From HKST-UBA85 sp035654775 (GTDB lineage: Bacteria; Bacteroidota; Bacteroidia; Flavobacteriales; Flavobacteriaceae): 22,859 bases of DNA. The stretch spans positions 1 through 22,859 of the forward strand of contig DASRWB010000058.1 in assembly GCA_035654775.1 (NCBI GenBank). The letters run 5' to 3'. Shown here piece after piece: positions 22,621 through 22,859 of the stretch (the stretch's first letter is position 1; every line of letters begins with the position of its first letter). A program made the translations under genes and the position numbers. The notes beneath the pieces are model-generated. The model made no database searches. It had not been told where the DNA came from and saw only the letters and a program-made list of their open reading frames with translations.

Positions 22621-22675
22621 AACAACGCCCCAAATACGTTCTTTAAATACTGTTTTGTAGCAAGATTTTCAAGAA

Positions 22676-22692
22676 TTACGGAAAAACCGTAA
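22676..22692. repeat. Hairpin-forming inverted repeat after tsaE
   Basis: TTACGG (22676-22681) and CCGTAA (22687-22692) form a 6-bp stem with a loop of five A. It lies 56 bases after the tsaE stop and has no T-run directly behind it, so it is either a weak terminator or an operator for the next gene. Confidence 0.45.
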
Positions 22693-22714
22693 CGGAAAAT
22701 TGAAAAAACAACGT

Positions 22715-22737
22715 TTTTAACATTTTTTTAACATTTT
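22715..22737 (+). repeat. Direct repeat TTTTAACATTTT, two copies
   Basis: The 12-base unit occurs at 22715-22726 and 22726-22737, giving an 11-base period (about one helical turn). The pair is flanked by AACGTT-like sequences in inverted orientation (AACGT near 22710, ACGTT near 22738) and lies directly upstream of the promoter of the last gene. Confidence 0.6.
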
Positions 22738-22745
22738 ACGTTCTT

Positions 22746-22772
22746 TTTGATTATGCGCTCTTTATACATTTG
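22746..22772 (+). promoter_or_regulatory. Promoter of the gene at the right edge
   Basis: TACATTTG at 22765-22772 is an exact TAnnTTTG match. A TTTG at 22746-22749 lies 15 bases upstream, shorter than usual. The predicted start near 22777 gives a leader of about 25 bases to the ATG at 22802. Confidence 0.55.
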
Positions 22773-22801
22773 AGGTATTAATTAATTAATCCCTTATAAT
22801 T

Positions 22802-22859
22802 ATGAAAACAAAAAAGTATTTAATGGCAATTGCAATTTTTGGTGGTTTGTTGTTTACAG
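22802..22859 (+). CDS. Start of a gene with a signal-peptide-like N-terminus (cut by window edge)
   Basis: Only 19 codons are inside the window: MKTKKYLMAIAIFGGLLFT. A basic start (Lys2, Lys4, Lys5) followed by a hydrophobic stretch is what a Sec signal peptide or a first membrane helix looks like. The promoter at 22746-22772 and the repeat-rich upstream region support a real gene. Its product cannot be named from this piece; a secreted or outer-membrane-associated protein is the likely class. Confidence 0.6.
   Translation, partial: MKTKKYLMAIAIFGGLLFT

Noticed and set aside
1..22859. Mobile element, prophage, CRISPR array or defence system
   Set aside because: No transposase, integrase, phage structural gene, spacer-repeat array, tRNA or attachment-like duplication was seen; nearly all coding is assigned to chromosomal families.

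Overview
The window looks like a chromosomal segment of a Bacteroidota bacterium, most likely Flavobacteriaceae. Supporting signs are an LpxC/FabZ fusion inside a lipid A operon, a PorX-type regulator of the type IX secretion system (T9SS), an AT-rich base composition, many lineage-typical small proteins of unknown function, and repeated Bacteroidota-type -7 boxes (TAnnTTTG) a short way upstream of start codons. I see no rRNA, tRNA, CRISPR array, transposase, integrase or phage gene.

Layout. 1-2458: an unrecognised 266-aa protein, a gene-free stretch of about 400 bases, and a YbdG-like mechanosensitive channel on the other strand; this end is visibly GC-richer than the rest. 2477-5313: a minus-strand operon aguB-aguA-DMT exporter that turns agmatine into putrescine. 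5473-9785: small accessory genes (DUF3817 membrane protein, hotdog thioesterase, DUF72, a short conserved protein of unknown role, DUF2461, a divergent TruA paralogue, a four-helix membrane protein) in mixed orientations. A bidirectional terminator lies at 9805-9840. 9858-13464: minus-strand operon fabG-vWA membrane protein-prohibitin. 13574-14449: sucD with its own promoter and terminator.

14546-20523 is a tight minus-strand operon: HD-domain hydrolase, lpxD, lpxC/fabZ, lpxA, efp and a second, shorter LpxD-like acyltransferase. Spacings are 2-24 bases, or a 20-base overlap between lpxD and lpxC. Together lpxA, lpxC and lpxD carry out the first three committed steps of lipid A synthesis, and the fused FabZ domain and the separate fabG belong to the fatty acid cycle that supplies the hydroxyacyl-ACP donors. 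Divergent from this operon, with overlapping promoters, is porX, followed by tsaE (tRNA t6A synthesis) and the first 19 codons of a gene with a signal-peptide-like start.

The region is mostly housekeeping. I found no clear new multigene system. The points most worth a second look are the overlapping face-to-face promoters of porX and the HD/lipid A operon, the LpxD paralogue, a perfect 20-bp palindrome on the predicted sucD transcription start, the divergent TruA paralogue, and several start-codon corrections that the promoter boxes support.
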